DNA of 64,000 nt from Methanothrix soehngenii GP6 (GCF_000204415.1 NC_015416.1:2108001-2172000), one strand, 5' to 3'. Counted from the first letter of the stretch, positions 27,284 through 36,349 are shown. Program-made: numbers and translations. Notes: generated by a model not told the origin, from the sequence alone.

Positions 27284-27298
27284 TATTACTTAGTAATA
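27284..27298. promoter_or_regulatory. Candidate NikR operator
   Basis: TATTACTTAGTAATA is a perfect 15-base palindrome (TATTACT, T, AGTAATA) lying 24 bases upstream of nikR. NikR operators are palindromes. A related TTATTACTAATAG occurs at 30315-30327, before the second nikK-like gene. Binding is inferred. Confidence 0.45.
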
Positions 27299-27440
27299 AG
27301 CCTATTGGAATAGAACCTTAAAAAGGTTAATTTATTTCTGCAATAGATCTATTGATATAAAATTTATATGAATATTTAAGAATAATCGTAAGTTTTATAT
27401 GATAATTATATTTATTAGTAGCAAAAGAGATGAAATATTT

Positions 27441-27569
27441 ATGAGACGCGTTCTGAGCAAGTTGATATCAGCTCCGATTCACAAAATTGGCGCTCCCAGT
27501 ATTGTGAAGTCTGCCAGCATCTGTGGGATATTCAATTCGGACAGTCTTCTATCTGTGAAGAGGGCCTGA
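27441..27569 (+). CDS. Possible 42-aa leader ORF coupled to the methyltransferase
   Basis: An ATG at 27441 opens a 42-codon frame whose TGA stop shares one base with the ATG of the next gene (TGATG). This layout is typical of translational coupling. The peptide is basic (MRRVLSKLISAPIHKIG) and not recognised. The ribosome binding site is weak, so it may be only an untranslated leader. Confidence 0.3.
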   Translation: MRRVLSKLISAPIHKIGAPSIVKSASICGIFNSDSLLSVKRA

Positions 27570-28432
27570 TGAGCTTTTGGACCGATCAGTGGAGGAGCTT
27601 CATCAGAGAGACCAGTTATCTGCACGATCTTGGAGAGGAGAAGATCTCCAATGATCAATTCTGGAGGGGATACGGGATCTATGACCAGGCTCTCAAGCAC
27701 TCCGGCTATCCAGGAGAGGTTCTTAACAGGATCATATCCTTTATCAAATCCGGCTCGACCCTCCTGGACATCGGAGCAGGCACGGGAGCCTTTGCCATTC
27801 CCCTCTCTCATCTAACCACTGCAACTGTTGCCCTCGATCCCTCGGCATATCATCTGCAGATCTTGACTGGCAAGGCCAGAGAAGAGGGCCTGACAAACAT
27901 CGCTATAATCGAGAAGGAATGGAAGGATGCGAGGCCGGGAGAGATCAATGAGCTGATCGAGATGAATATCAACTGCCGGAACGGTCGGTTCGATCATCAT
28001 GAAAATGGATTGCTAGAGAAGATAAGCCGACCTGAAGTTGACTACGCCCTTGCCGCCTACAGCCTCTTCGACGAGGAGATAGAGGGCTTTCTGGCTAGGA
28101 TGATCAAGATCGCTCGAGAGGGCACTTTTATCGTCTTTCGGGGCAGCCCCCCAGACTCATTGAGCGAATTCGCCTATGGTCCCAGGCCCCAGGCTAACTA
28201 CCTCTGCCTCTATAACATCCTCAAAGATATGGGACATCAATTCGATGTGATGCTATTCCCCAGAGATTATCATCTTCCTTTAGAGATGGTGCAAAAACAG
28301 TATCGTTTCAGCAATAGGAAAGCAGAGGAGATCGCCGATCACCTGCGGTCGGAAGGGCGGCTGCACGAGAGGGAGGACGGATTGTGGGCCTCCTTCTCGA
28401 GCAAAGACGCTTTGCTTTATCTTTTAAGATAG
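27569..28432 (+). CDS. SAM-dependent methyltransferase (class I)
   Basis: The 287-residue protein has a Rossmann-type methyltransferase core. Motif I is LLDIGAGTGAF near residue 65, an acidic residue follows in ALDPSAY, and DYALAAYSLFDEE fits motif IV. The C-terminal part is a longer, family-specific extension. The substrate cannot be deduced. It stands between nikR (divergent) and the nickel transport cluster, but no nickel link is evident in the sequence. Confidence 0.8.
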   Translation: MSFWTDQWRSFIRETSYLHDLGEEKISNDQFWRGYGIYDQALKHSGYPGEVLNRIISFIKSGSTLLDIGAGTGAFAIPLSHLTTATVALDPSAYHLQILTGKAREEGLTNIAIIEKEWKDARPGEINELIEMNINCRNGRFDHHENGLLEKISRPEVDYALAAYSLFDEEIEGFLARMIKIAREGTFIVFRGSPPDSLSEFAYGPRPQANYLCLYNILKDMGHQFDVMLFPRDYHLPLEMVQKQYRFSNRKAEEIADHLRSEGRLHEREDGLWASFSSKDALLYLLR

Positions 28433-28647
28433 AGGATATCAGAAGAATGTCTCTGGCAGGAAAAAGAGAGAAAGCCTTCTGGGGCGGGAACCTCGCGAGG
28501 ACTGTGCCAGAGGTGGGGCCATTGCAGTGTGATGCTCCTGGTGCCCAAGGTCATCATCAGAGACGAGCATAGGCTATAATCCTGCAGAGCGGTGCCATCC
28601 GACGAATCCTGATGGGAGAAGACGCATGGCCGCCTCCAGCAAAAAAG
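28433..28647. other. Intergenic stretch, nothing recognised
   Basis: The stretch is GC-richer than its right flank and has no open frame with support. It may hold a degraded sequence. Confidence 0.35.
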
Positions 28648-28810
28648 AGGCTCCTCGCTATTTGGCATGAGTGAACTTGAATCGGAAACTCTCTGTATCT
28701 TTTTGCCTCTGTGGTGAACCGCTATGCTCTGACCCAACCACAGAGGCGCAGAGGAACAAAAGGCCATATTCCCTGCCTCAACTCACCCCCCATAATTCAG
28801 CGAAGAGCCA
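28648..28810 (+). repeat. Dispersed palindromic repeat, copy 4
   Basis: This is the clearest copy: AGGCTCCTCGCTATTTGG at the left, CAGCGAAGAGCCA at the right, and the central TGTGGTGAACCGC with CAACCACAGAGG pair. It lies between the methyltransferase gene and the nickel cluster. Confidence 0.88.
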
Positions 28811-29024
28811 AAAAAGAAGAGCAGAGTTCGATACCCATGAGCCTTTAAAAGGCATACATCGATTATGGACGTAGATATATGCTCTGCAAGATGCATGCCA
28901 GCCTCGCAAAGATGGAGTGTTGGTATCGACTCCGCACTGGTACTCTGCCATCATATTATAAATTGTTTTCGTAATACAAAATTTTAAGATTTCTATTACT
29001 ATTGCATGAGATAAATGTAAATAT

Positions 29025-29036
29025 TATATATAAAAG
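29025..29036 (+). promoter_or_regulatory. TATA-like promoter element of the nickel cluster
   Basis: TATATATAAAAG lies in an AT-rich 120-base region about 95 bases upstream of the first nikK-like gene. It fits an archaeal TATA box. The intervening TTATTAATGTTACTAC may contain a NikR half-site. Confidence 0.4.
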
Positions 29037-29130
29037 CAGCTTCTTGTTTGTGTGTTAATATATAATAAATAAATAGTATAAAATCATATTTTAGAAGAGT
29101 TTATATGTTATTAATGTTACTACTTATCTG

Positions 29131-29919
29131 GTGATTAATACGAGAGCAACATTAGCACTGTTCCTGCTCCTCATTGGAGCAGTGACCATGAACGCCAGCG
29201 CCCACGGTGTATGGGCTGAAGTGAAGGACTTGGTAGAGGTCGGCGAGAGCCAGGACGCCTATGTGTTCTACGGACATGCCAATGACCCGGCAGGTTTTGC
29301 TCTTCCGGCTATGGAATCCTCCTATCTCATGACCCCTGACGGCCAGAAGATCACGTTGAATACGAACAAAGTCGAAGGGGAATGGGTTCCTGGATACGGC
29401 TGGACAGGAGACTTTGGCGTCAGCCCAGTCGTCGCCTACTGGCCGGGCAACTACGTCTATGTCGCACCCCGCGCCCCCTCCTACAGCAACAAAACCCTTC
29501 GCCTGACCTACAGCGCCGCTGAGGCCGTCATTAATGCCGGCAACGATAGCTCCGCCAGCTTCAAGTCCGGCCTGCCGATGGAGATATCATCCCAAAAGCC
29601 TCTCTATCAGATCAAGAACAAGGAGAACGTAACCTTCACCGTTAAGTATCTGGATCAGCAGGTCAATGCTACTTATTCCGCTTATCCGCAGATGACTGCT
29701 ACCAAGGTGCAGAAAGGATTCACCAATGATAAGGACTCCTTCGTCATCAACTTCAACCAGACCGGCATGTGGGTTGTCAACTGCTACTATGATGTGATCG
29801 GCGATGGCGAGTGGACCGCAACCTACGACTCCAGCAGCAATATATTCAAGACCGGAGACGCAGTGCCATTCAACACCACCAGATACTCCACTATCCTCTC
29901 AGTCTGGGTCAGGAAGTAG
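29131..29919 (+). CDS. NikK-like (DUF4198) secreted protein 1
   Basis: The 262-residue protein begins at GTG 29131 with a signal peptide ending NASA, so the mature protein would begin with His (HGVWAEV). The rest is a beta-rich DUF4198-type domain (PF10670), seen in NikK components of nickel ECF transporters. FNTTRYSTILSVWVRK closes it. Its role is probably to bind nickel outside the membrane and hand it to NikM (inference). It is the first gene of a run of same-strand transport genes reaching 35047, and is closely similar to the protein at 30369-31163. Confidence 0.78.
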   Translation: MINTRATLALFLLLIGAVTMNASAHGVWAEVKDLVEVGESQDAYVFYGHANDPAGFALPAMESSYLMTPDGQKITLNTNKVEGEWVPGYGWTGDFGVSPVVAYWPGNYVYVAPRAPSYSNKTLRLTYSAAEAVINAGNDSSASFKSGLPMEISSQKPLYQIKNKENVTFTVKYLDQQVNATYSAYPQMTATKVQKGFTNDKDSFVINFNQTGMWVVNCYYDVIGDGEWTATYDSSSNIFKTGDAVPFNTTRYSTILSVWVRK

Positions 29920-29945
29920 TCGAGGATAGCCATTCCTTTTTTTAG

Positions 29946-30263
29946 GTGATCAGCTTGAGATTGCTCGTTTTATTGATATTGCTTTTGACATTGATGGCCG
30001 GTAGCATGGCCGCCTCCGGGCATAGGATGTTCGTGGGCCAGAGCCTGACCTTGGGGATTTCTGCGATCTATGACGATGGCGAGCCGGCAGCAGACGCATC
30101 GGTTCAGGTCTTCCTTAACGGTGCGCTTTATTCCCAAAATCAGACCGATTCCACTGGATTCTTCCGCATGGCCCTGCCAGGAACGGGAGCTGGAGACTGG
30201 ATGTTTGTGATATCCGGGGATGGACACGATGAGGTGATCCAATTCAGCATAAAGGAGAGCTAG
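29946..30263 (+). CDS. NikL-like small secreted protein 1
   Basis: The 105-residue protein has a signal peptide ending AASG, followed by His (HRMFVGQSLTLGI), and a compact beta domain with YDDGEPAADASVQVF and GTGAGDWMFVI. It strongly resembles the protein at 32688-33005. Such NikL-like subunits accompany NikM in nickel ECF systems. The start is GTG 29946, or TTG 29955. It lies 26 bases after the preceding gene and is probably cotranscribed. Confidence 0.75.
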   Translation: MISLRLLVLLILLLTLMAGSMAASGHRMFVGQSLTLGISAIYDDGEPAADASVQVFLNGALYSQNQTDSTGFFRMALPGTGAGDWMFVISGDGHDEVIQFSIKES

Positions 30264-30368
30264 ACAACCTCAGCGGTATGACATGCTGCAATATTTAAAT
30301 ATTTAACACACATTATTACTAATAGAAAAGTATTTAACAAAAGAGGCTGATAAGGATTGGTGAATTCC

Positions 30369-31163
30369 ATGAAGAAGGCTTTGTTTGTGTTACTGCTCCT
30401 CATTGGAGCAGCGACCATGAATGCAAGCGGCCACAGTGTGTGGCTGGAATCGCGGGATCAGGCGGATGTAGGAGATAGCGATAGGCTGTATGCTCTCTAC
30501 GGCCATCTTGATGATGTAACCGGCATAACCTCTCCTGCAATTGAATCTGCCTTTTTGCTGGCTCCAGATGGTCAGAAAACGGACCTGGATATGAATACCG
30601 GAGATTGGCTTCCCGGATATGGCTGGATAGGCTATGCTTACAGCGATATGACCTATTCCTCGCCGGGCGACTACCTCTTCGCTATCGCTCGGACTCCATC
30701 GGTCTATGATCCCTCCTGGCATGGCAGCGGCCCCAGCAATCCCAGGCTCGGCTATAGCGTTGCCAAAATGGCGATCAATGTAGGGAACGAGAGCAACAAA
30801 ACCAGCTGGGATACCGGATTAGCATTTGACATAAATCCCGATAAAGCGCCCTATGCAATACATGCGGGAGAGAACGTGACCTTCCTGGCTAAATACAACG
30901 GCCAGCCTGTGAACGCCACCTTCTCTGCCTTCCCCAACAATGCCATGGCCCTCACTCAGACCGGATCCACTGGAAGTGACGGCTCATTTATGGTCAATTT
31001 CAGCCAGGGAGGATTATGGCAGGTCAGCGCCAGCTATGATATCAACGAGCCCGCAACCTGGACGGCAACAATGGAGAGTGCCGGCCACTACAAGGTTGGT
31101 GATATGGTCCCATACAACACAACCAGATACAGCACCTATATGATGGTGTATGTGAGGAAGTGA
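30369..31163 (+). CDS. NikK-like (DUF4198) secreted protein 2
   Basis: This paralogue of the 29131-29919 protein has 264 residues. The signal peptide ends NASG and the mature protein would start HSVWLES. It shares the C-terminal YNTTRYSTYMMVYVRK. ATG 30369 is preferred to GTG 30357 because GGTGA lies about 7 bases upstream. The 90-base AT-rich region before it contains ATATTTAAATATTT (TATA-like) and TTATTACTAATAG, related to the nikR palindrome. It may thus have its own promoter. Confidence 0.77.
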   Translation: MKKALFVLLLLIGAATMNASGHSVWLESRDQADVGDSDRLYALYGHLDDVTGITSPAIESAFLLAPDGQKTDLDMNTGDWLPGYGWIGYAYSDMTYSSPGDYLFAIARTPSVYDPSWHGSGPSNPRLGYSVAKMAINVGNESNKTSWDTGLAFDINPDKAPYAIHAGENVTFLAKYNGQPVNATFSAFPNNAMALTQTGSTGSDGSFMVNFSQGGLWQVSASYDINEPATWTATMESAGHYKVGDMVPYNTTRYSTYMMVYVRK

Positions 31164-31262
31164 GCCCTTCGGATTTTTCATTTTTTTTCCCACAAAAAAT
31201 ATGATTTAATTCTAATATGGAAAGGTTTTTTAACACTAAGGCATATCTGTATATGTGATACT

Positions 31263-32048
31263 ATGAGGACGATTGCTTTGTTGATACTGTTGGGATTGAT
31301 GATATCCTCAGCAGCAGCTCATTCTCTCTATGCTGAGTTTCCCCAAGACACAGGCCCCGACTCCCAGACCGAATTCTGGATCGCTTATGGCCACGGAGGA
31401 TCTGCTGATTCCCAGATTGAATCGTTGCCTCTGGCCCGCCTGATCTCTCCAGACGGCAGCGAGAGCGAGCTATTTTTTGAGCCCTATCAGGATGGGCTCA
31501 AGGGATCTGTTGCTTTCGATGATCCTGGCTGCTATATATTGGACCTGCAGATGGATACAACCTTATTTGATCCCGCCTCGTTTGGAGCAGCGGGCAAAAA
31601 GAGCCTGGTGGAGAAGTACGGCCGGGTCCTCATGCCATACCAGTCGGGCGAGGGCTATGACTGGTCCAGCGGAAAAGGCCTGGAGATCGTGCCCGAAGCC
31701 GATCCCTATCAGCTCAAATCAGGTGAAGACTTCCGGGCCCGTGTGCTCTACGACGGCAAGCCAGTGCCTGGCAGCTACAGCGCAATCATCACCCGCTCTC
31801 CTGAGGATGTCCTGGTGGTCCAGCATGCCCAGGAGAGCGAGATCTCCGGAGAGAGCGAGGACGGCATCATCAGCTTTGCCACTGGAAGAGCGGGATTATG
31901 GGTGCTGGCATTTGAGGCCACCATAGATGAAAGTGGAACCTGGACTGCAGTTAAGGACGATCCATCTGAAAACTACAAGAAAGGAGACCAGATCGAGTAC
32001 GAAGAGGTTGCTCCCACCGCATACCTCACCTTCTGGGTGAACGATTGA
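31263..32048 (+). CDS. NikK-like (DUF4198) secreted protein 3
   Basis: The 261-residue protein has a signal peptide ending SAAA and a mature start at His (HSLYAEF). It is a more distant member of the DUF4198 group; TAYLTFWVND is the closing strand. It lies 9 bases upstream of nikM, so it is the NikK most tightly coupled to the transporter. Substrate delivery to NikM is inferred from family context. Confidence 0.78.
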   Translation: MRTIALLILLGLMISSAAAHSLYAEFPQDTGPDSQTEFWIAYGHGGSADSQIESLPLARLISPDGSESELFFEPYQDGLKGSVAFDDPGCYILDLQMDTTLFDPASFGAAGKKSLVEKYGRVLMPYQSGEGYDWSSGKGLEIVPEADPYQLKSGEDFRARVLYDGKPVPGSYSAIITRSPEDVLVVQHAQESEISGESEDGIISFATGRAGLWVLAFEATIDESGTWTAVKDDPSENYKKGDQIEYEEVAPTAYLTFWVND

Positions 32049-32056
32049 GGCGATAG

Positions 32057-32686
32057 ATGGTCCATATATCAGATGGCGTACTGCCCCTGGCCATGCTGGC
32101 GGCAGGATTCCTCTTCACTCTTATCTTGCTTGTTTTCTCTATGAGAAACATTCGGATAGAGGAGATTCCCAAGGTCTCATTGATCACTGCAGCGCTGTTC
32201 GTGGCCAGCCTGGTCCACTTCCCCATAGGCCCAACATCGGTGCACCTGATCATGAACGGTCTCGCTGGCATACTGCTGGGACGAAGGGCCTTTATCGGCG
32301 TTTTTGTGGCCCTTACTCTGCAGGCGGTCTTCTTTCAGCACGGAGGCCTGTCCGTGTTGGGGGTCAATGCATTTAATATAGGCGTTCCAGCTCTGCTCGC
32401 CTGGCAGCTATTTGAGAAGAGAAGAGGCCTGGAGTCACCCCATCTGGAGGCGGTCTTCGGAGCTCTGGCCGGGGGGCTGGCAGTGCTGACTTCAGTGCTA
32501 CTGGTCTCCCTGGAGCTATTGGCTCTGGGTGAGGCATTCAACGAGATATCGCTCCTGGTGATAGGCGCTCACCTGCCGGTGATAATCATAGAGGCCCTGG
32601 TTGTGGGAGCAGCAGCAGGATTTCTCCTGAAGGTCAAGCCAGAAATGCTTGCGGATAGCAGCAGTAAGATTATGGAGGTAAATTGA
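32057..32686 (+). CDS. nikM: Nickel/cobalt ECF transporter substrate-binding membrane subunit NikM/CbiM
   Basis: The 209-residue protein has about six to seven membrane spans and the N-terminal signature VHISDGVLP of the CbiM/NikM family. In this family the N-terminal amine and nearby His bind the metal. Here the order is Met-Val-His, so the His stands third rather than second as in most members. HFPIGPTSVHLIMNGLAGILLG is the conserved second metal-binding loop. It forms the S-component of an ECF importer together with the NikQ and NikO encoded downstream. GAGG precedes the ATG. Confidence 0.9.
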   Translation: MVHISDGVLPLAMLAAGFLFTLILLVFSMRNIRIEEIPKVSLITAALFVASLVHFPIGPTSVHLIMNGLAGILLGRRAFIGVFVALTLQAVFFQHGGLSVLGVNAFNIGVPALLAWQLFEKRRGLESPHLEAVFGALAGGLAVLTSVLLVSLELLALGEAFNEISLLVIGAHLPVIIIEALVVGAAAGFLLKVKPEMLADSSSKIMEVN

Positions 32687-32687
32687 T

Positions 32688-33005
32688 ATGAGGTGGATAC
32701 TAGCTGTGATTATTGCCGCCCTGCTCCTGGCAGGAGCGGCCAGTGCTCACAGGATGTTTGTGGGCCAGCAGATAACCCTGGACCTTTTCGTCTTCTATGA
32801 CGATGGCAGCCCGGCAGCCAATGCTGAGGTGAAGCTCTATCAGGAGGGAGCTCTTTTTGCCGAAAACGTCACCGATGCAACAGGGAGGTTTACCTTCACT
32901 CTTCCGGGAAAAGGAACGGGAGACTGGAGCTATGAGGTCGAGGGAGGAGGACATACTGAGAAGGGATCCATTATCATCAATAATACCCTCGCAAAAAGCA
33001 GGTGA
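32688..33005 (+). CDS. NikL-like small secreted protein 2
   Basis: The 105-residue protein starts 1 base after the nikM stop, with TGGAGGT upstream of the ATG. The signal peptide ends ASA, then His (HRMFVGQQITLDL). The mature domain has YDDGSPAANAEVKLY and GTGDWSYEVEGGGH. It is close to the 29946-30263 protein. In nickel ECF systems this position is occupied by NikL, an accessory part of the substrate-binding unit. Confidence 0.8.
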   Translation: MRWILAVIIAALLLAGAASAHRMFVGQQITLDLFVFYDDGSPAANAEVKLYQEGALFAENVTDATGRFTFTLPGKGTGDWSYEVEGGGHTEKGSIIINNTLAKSR

Positions 33006-33009
33006 TGGC

Positions 33010-33432
33010 ATGAAGGCTCGATTAGTCCTGATTCTCCTTCTTTTCCTTTTGACCTTAAATACTTCTTGCGGCCATAGGATGATGATGGGCTATCAGGTAA
33101 ACGAGATTCAGGTGACCGCCCTATATGACGATGGAACCCCCGCAGGAGGAGTAGAGATCGAGGTTCAAAGCGACGGCAAGACCATAGAAAAAGGGGTGAC
33201 GGACGATGAGGGTGCCTATGTCCTCCGCCCCAGCAAGGGAACTGGAGATCTCAGGTTTGTGAGCTACTCTGCCGGACATAAGGCAGAGCTGGAGCTTGAC
33301 CTGGAGCAGAAGGAAGCGGAAGAGCAGATCTCACGGCCACTCCGAGCAGCGGCAGGCCTTGGCTATCTGCTGGGGATCGCAGGATTGTCAATGATCTTCA
33401 TATCCAGAAAGAGAAGCCAGAAGAAAGCATGA
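33010..33432 (+). CDS. NikL-like protein 3 with C-terminal membrane anchor
   Basis: From ATG 33010 (after GGTGATGG) the protein has 140 residues. The signal peptide is followed by CGHRMMMGY, so His again lies near the mature N-terminus, perhaps after a Cys-Gly. The domain has YDDGTPAGGVEIEV and GTGDLRFVSYSAGH. Unlike its relatives it ends in a membrane span (LGYLLGIAGLSMIFI) and a basic tail. It is probably anchored beside NikM. Its last bases overlap the nikQ start (ATGA). Confidence 0.75.
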   Translation: MKARLVLILLLFLLTLNTSCGHRMMMGYQVNEIQVTALYDDGTPAGGVEIEVQSDGKTIEKGVTDDEGAYVLRPSKGTGDLRFVSYSAGHKAELELDLEQKEAEEQISRPLRAAAGLGYLLGIAGLSMIFISRKRSQKKA

Positions 33433-34178
33433 GCATCTTCGACCCGGAAAGGTACTCTGACCTCGATTCTCCCTTGCACCGCTGGGAGACGCGAGCCAAA
33501 CTCATATCCCTTTTTATGCTGCTCATCTCCATTGTAATTGCGGGAGGGATCGGTCAGGCCCTGGCTGGGCTGATAGTATCGATGCTGTTGGTCCTTATAT
33601 CTGGGCTTCCTTTGAGTCATGTCCTGAGATTCATGAAGTGGCCTTTCCTATTCCTTCTCCCCTTGCTGGTCATCCTTCCCATCACCGCTGGAGGGGATAA
33701 CCTGTTTAGCTACCATATTCTGACTGTCAGCCGTCAGGGTCTGCAACTCGGAGTGCTGTTCATGATCAGGGGAATTGCCGCCGCCCTGCTTGCCCTGATT
33801 ATGGTGGGAACAGCTCCATTCAATGTGAACATCAATGCCCTGAGGAGCCTTGGCATGCCCGGCCCTCTCACTCAGATCTTCCTATTCGCCTATCGCTATA
33901 TCTTCCTCTTCTACGATGATCTGCAGACCATGAGAAGGTCTCTTGCCTCCAAGGGATTTGAGATGAGGTCATCTGCCAGATCCGCTCGCATCCTTGCGGT
34001 GTCTGTGGCAATGCTTCTCATCAGGAGCTATGAACGATCGGAGGATGTCTTCAATGCCATGCTCTCTCGTGGCTACCAGGGAAGATTGCCCTCTGGCCAG
34101 AAGATGATGATCAAAGGCGATGATCTGCTCAAGGGCTTTTTGGTCATCGCTGCAGCTCTCATTATACAATACGTCTAA
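33429..34178 (+). CDS. nikQ: ECF transporter transmembrane coupling subunit NikQ/CbiQ
   Basis: The 249-residue protein has five to six membrane spans and the two cytosolic Ala-Arg-Gly-type coupling motifs of the T-component. They appear as RRSLASKGFEMR and NAMLSRGYQGR, where ARG is replaced by SKG and SRG. It couples NikM to the ATPase. The start overlaps the stop of the preceding gene by four bases, which implies cotranslation. Confidence 0.9.
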   Translation: MSIFDPERYSDLDSPLHRWETRAKLISLFMLLISIVIAGGIGQALAGLIVSMLLVLISGLPLSHVLRFMKWPFLFLLPLLVILPITAGGDNLFSYHILTVSRQGLQLGVLFMIRGIAAALLALIMVGTAPFNVNINALRSLGMPGPLTQIFLFAYRYIFLFYDDLQTMRRSLASKGFEMRSSARSARILAVSVAMLLIRSYERSEDVFNAMLSRGYQGRLPSGQKMMIKGDDLLKGFLVIAAALIIQYV

Positions 34179-34216
34179 TGACTCTCATTTGATCGGCGAT
34201 ATTGGCAGGTATTACG

Positions 34217-35047
34217 ATGAATCAAAAAATGGCCATAGAGGTTGAGAACCTCAGCTACAGCTACTCTGATGGAACGCGTGCCCTGAATCAAGTCAGCTTC
34301 TCCCTGGCAGAAGGTGAATCCTTGGCGATTCTCGGGCCCAATGGAGCAGGCAAGTCCACATTGCTGCTTCACTTGAATGGACTATTGAGGGGGCAGGGAA
34401 AGGTCAGGATCAGGAATAAAGAGATAGGCGATGAGAGCCTGAGATGGGTTCGAAGCCAGGTGGGAATGGTCTTTCAGGACCCGGATGATCAGCTCTTCAT
34501 GTCCCGTCTGGAGGAGGATGTGGCCTTCGGTCCGACGAATATGGAATTATCCCAAAAGGAGGTGGACGAGAGAGTGCAGTGGGCACTGAAATGCGTTGGC
34601 CTTTCCGACCAGGCGGCAAAGGTGCCTCATCACCTGAGCTTCGGCCAGAGGAAGAGAGCCGCTTTTGCCACCGTCTTGTCCATGAGGCCACCGGTGTTGG
34701 TCCTGGATGAGCCCACCTCGAACCTGGATCCCCGTTCCAGGATGGAGATGGTCTCCCTTATCCGAGAGCAGCAGAGGAATGGGACGGCCATTATCACCGC
34801 CACCCATGATGTAAACCTTGTACCCCTGCTGGCGGACAGGGTTCTTCTCCTCAATAGGAGCATTGTGGCAGAGGGCAGTGTTCATCAGATCATGAGCAGG
34901 AGGGATTTGATGGATGATCTGGGCCTGGAGATGCCCATCCTTGCTGATCTATTCGAGACTCTGCAGGAGGAGGGCCTGTATTCCGGTGCCATTCCCTTTA
35001 AAAAAGGTGAGGCCATTGGGACTATAAGAGAGATGCTCCATCGATGA
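34217..35047 (+). CDS. nikO: ECF transporter ATP-binding subunit NikO/CbiO
   Basis: The 276-residue ABC ATPase has Walker [11 protein letters not shown]-loop [10 protein letters not shown], signature [10 protein letters not shown] (LSGGQ-like, with F for G), Walker [10 protein letters not shown] and the switch His in [12 protein letters not shown] 34217 is preferred to the upstream TTG because it begins directly before the family start [12 protein letters not shown]. It powers the NikMQ importer. The gene ends the transport run; a GC-rich hairpin follows. Confidence 0.93.
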   Translation: MNQKMAIEVENLSYSYSDGTRALNQVSFSLAEGESLAILGPNGAGKSTLLLHLNGLLRGQGKVRIRNKEIGDESLRWVRSQVGMVFQDPDDQLFMSRLEEDVAFGPTNMELSQKEVDERVQWALKCVGLSDQAAKVPHHLSFGQRKRAAFATVLSMRPPVLVLDEPTSNLDPRSRMEMVSLIREQQRNGTAIITATHDVNLVPLLADRVLLLNRSIVAEGSVHQIMSRRDLMDDLGLEMPILADLFETLQEEGLYSGAIPFKKGEAIGTIREMLHR

Positions 35048-35118
35048 GATAGGCAGCAGACCTCGGATACGATCTTCATGGGCCAGGGCATCCCATCTTA
35101 CTGGCCCAAAAAACCCCG

Positions 35119-35182
35119 CCCCGCTCCCCACAAGCACGGCGGCCTGACCGGAGAGCTATGATGAAGTGTGGAGGAGTGGGGC
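35119..35182 (+). terminator. GC-rich hairpin after nikO
   Basis: GCCCCGCTCCCCAC pairs imperfectly with GTGGAGGAGTGGGGC across about 35 bases. It lies just past nikO and before a convergent gene, so it may end the transport transcript. Confidence 0.4.
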
Positions 35183-35240
35183 AAATCTGAGCAGGCTTCC
35201 ATTAGGAATAGGAAACGCAGATACCAAAGCTGGTTGTTAC

Positions 35241-35981
35241 TCAAGGCGTCTTCTCGCTCATCCATGTCCTTATTTTATCAGAATTGATTTGCATCTCCTT
35301 TGCCAGAAGCGTCATGTTATTGTATACAACCGAGGATTGACTGAAGATGACTGCCGTCTCATTATGCAATAAATAAGTGCGGTTTTGGCTCTCGATTGCC
35401 TGACCAGCGCTTTTTGCAGATGCATTGGCATAATCTCTGGCTTGCTCCATCATAGACTCTGTCCGGCTCGCATTTCCTTCTACCTCCTTAGAGAGTGCCA
35501 GCGTCTTTCTGCAAGCCTCATCAGTCATATTGAACAGGCCTCCTGCCCGAACGGCATTTGTGGCAGAGACATCTGCCCAGGATTCTGCTTTTACCAGTTG
35601 GGATTGGATATTTTTCTCCGCCTCGTTCATCTCCGCCAACAAGGATTTTGCCTCGCCATATGCCGCTTTTGCTTCATCTCTGGCAGATAAAGACTCATTT
35701 CTGGCAGCTACAGACTCGTCTTTGGCTCTAGCAGCCTCATCCATTAAGTTCTTAGCTTGAGTGATCATAATATTAGGGCTCAGGGCCATTGGCTGGGGAA
35801 TGCTGGGCGCTACGAAACCGGACCTGGTAAACTGGTAGTTCTGGCCGGGCACCCTTGCACCCGCATCGAGATTTATGACCTGGTCTCTGATTCCGCTTCC
35901 CAGATAGATGCAATCCGATCCAACAGACGGCCAGGACAGTACGAGGAGCATCAGAATTGATACCGCGATTTTGCTATTCAT
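35241..35981 (-). CDS. Secreted coiled-coil protein
   Basis: From ATG 35981 the protein has 246 residues with a signal peptide (MNSKIAVSILMLLVLSWPSVG). After a ~55-residue N-terminal segment it is a long Ala/Glu/Ser-rich heptad-type region (KDESVAARNESLSARDEAK and similar), so an extended coiled coil. The same frame stays open to 36212, but that upstream part has no signal and looks noncoding. The gene is convergent with the nickel cluster. It has no recognised family; a cell-surface spacer or stalk is plausible. Confidence 0.6.
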   Translation of the reverse strand: MNSKIAVSILMLLVLSWPSVGSDCIYLGSGIRDQVINLDAGARVPGQNYQFTRSGFVAPSIPQPMALSPNIMITQAKNLMDEAARAKDESVAARNESLSARDEAKAAYGEAKSLLAEMNEAEKNIQSQLVKAESWADVSATNAVRAGGLFNMTDEACRKTLALSKEVEGNASRTESMMEQARDYANASAKSAGQAIESQNRTYLLHNETAVIFSQSSVVYNNMTLLAKEMQINSDKIRTWMSEKTP

Positions 35982-36085
35982 GCAAGCTATCACTCCAATT
36001 TTGCTAGGTTTTTCTTTTTGCCTCTCCTCCTGACGAACCACGCATTGAGGAACCAGACCAGGAGAGGATGGTCTTTGAGGAAGAG

Positions 36086-36109
36086 TCCGGCCTGGCAACT
36101 CTGGCCGGA
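36086..36109. terminator. Perfect 7-bp hairpin between minus-strand genes
   Basis: TCCGGCC and GGCCGGA flank a 10-base loop. It lies between the NikK-like gene at 36350-37216 and the coiled-coil gene and may end the former's transcript. The rest of 35982-36349 contains nothing recognised. Confidence 0.35.
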
Positions 36110-36349
36110 GCCCAACGACAGATAGACGACGGTAAAGGAGGTCAATGTGCTTTGTCGCTATTCGGTGAGTTAGGATAATACTAGTTAATAAACTTTTTGT
36201 TTTTAGTAGCAATAAGAGGGATATTTCGGATTCTGATTGGAATTGATTTCTCTGGATGGCGGTACAGGCCTCTCAAGAAAGAAAGACCAGGGAGAATGGC
36301 ATAAGCCACCAAAAAAGAGAAAAGGAGGACCAGCAAATAGTCCACTGGA

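Noticed and set aside
35982-36212. N-terminal extension of the coiled-coil protein
   Set aside because: The signal peptide begins at ATG 35981; the upstream part has no domain or start signal.
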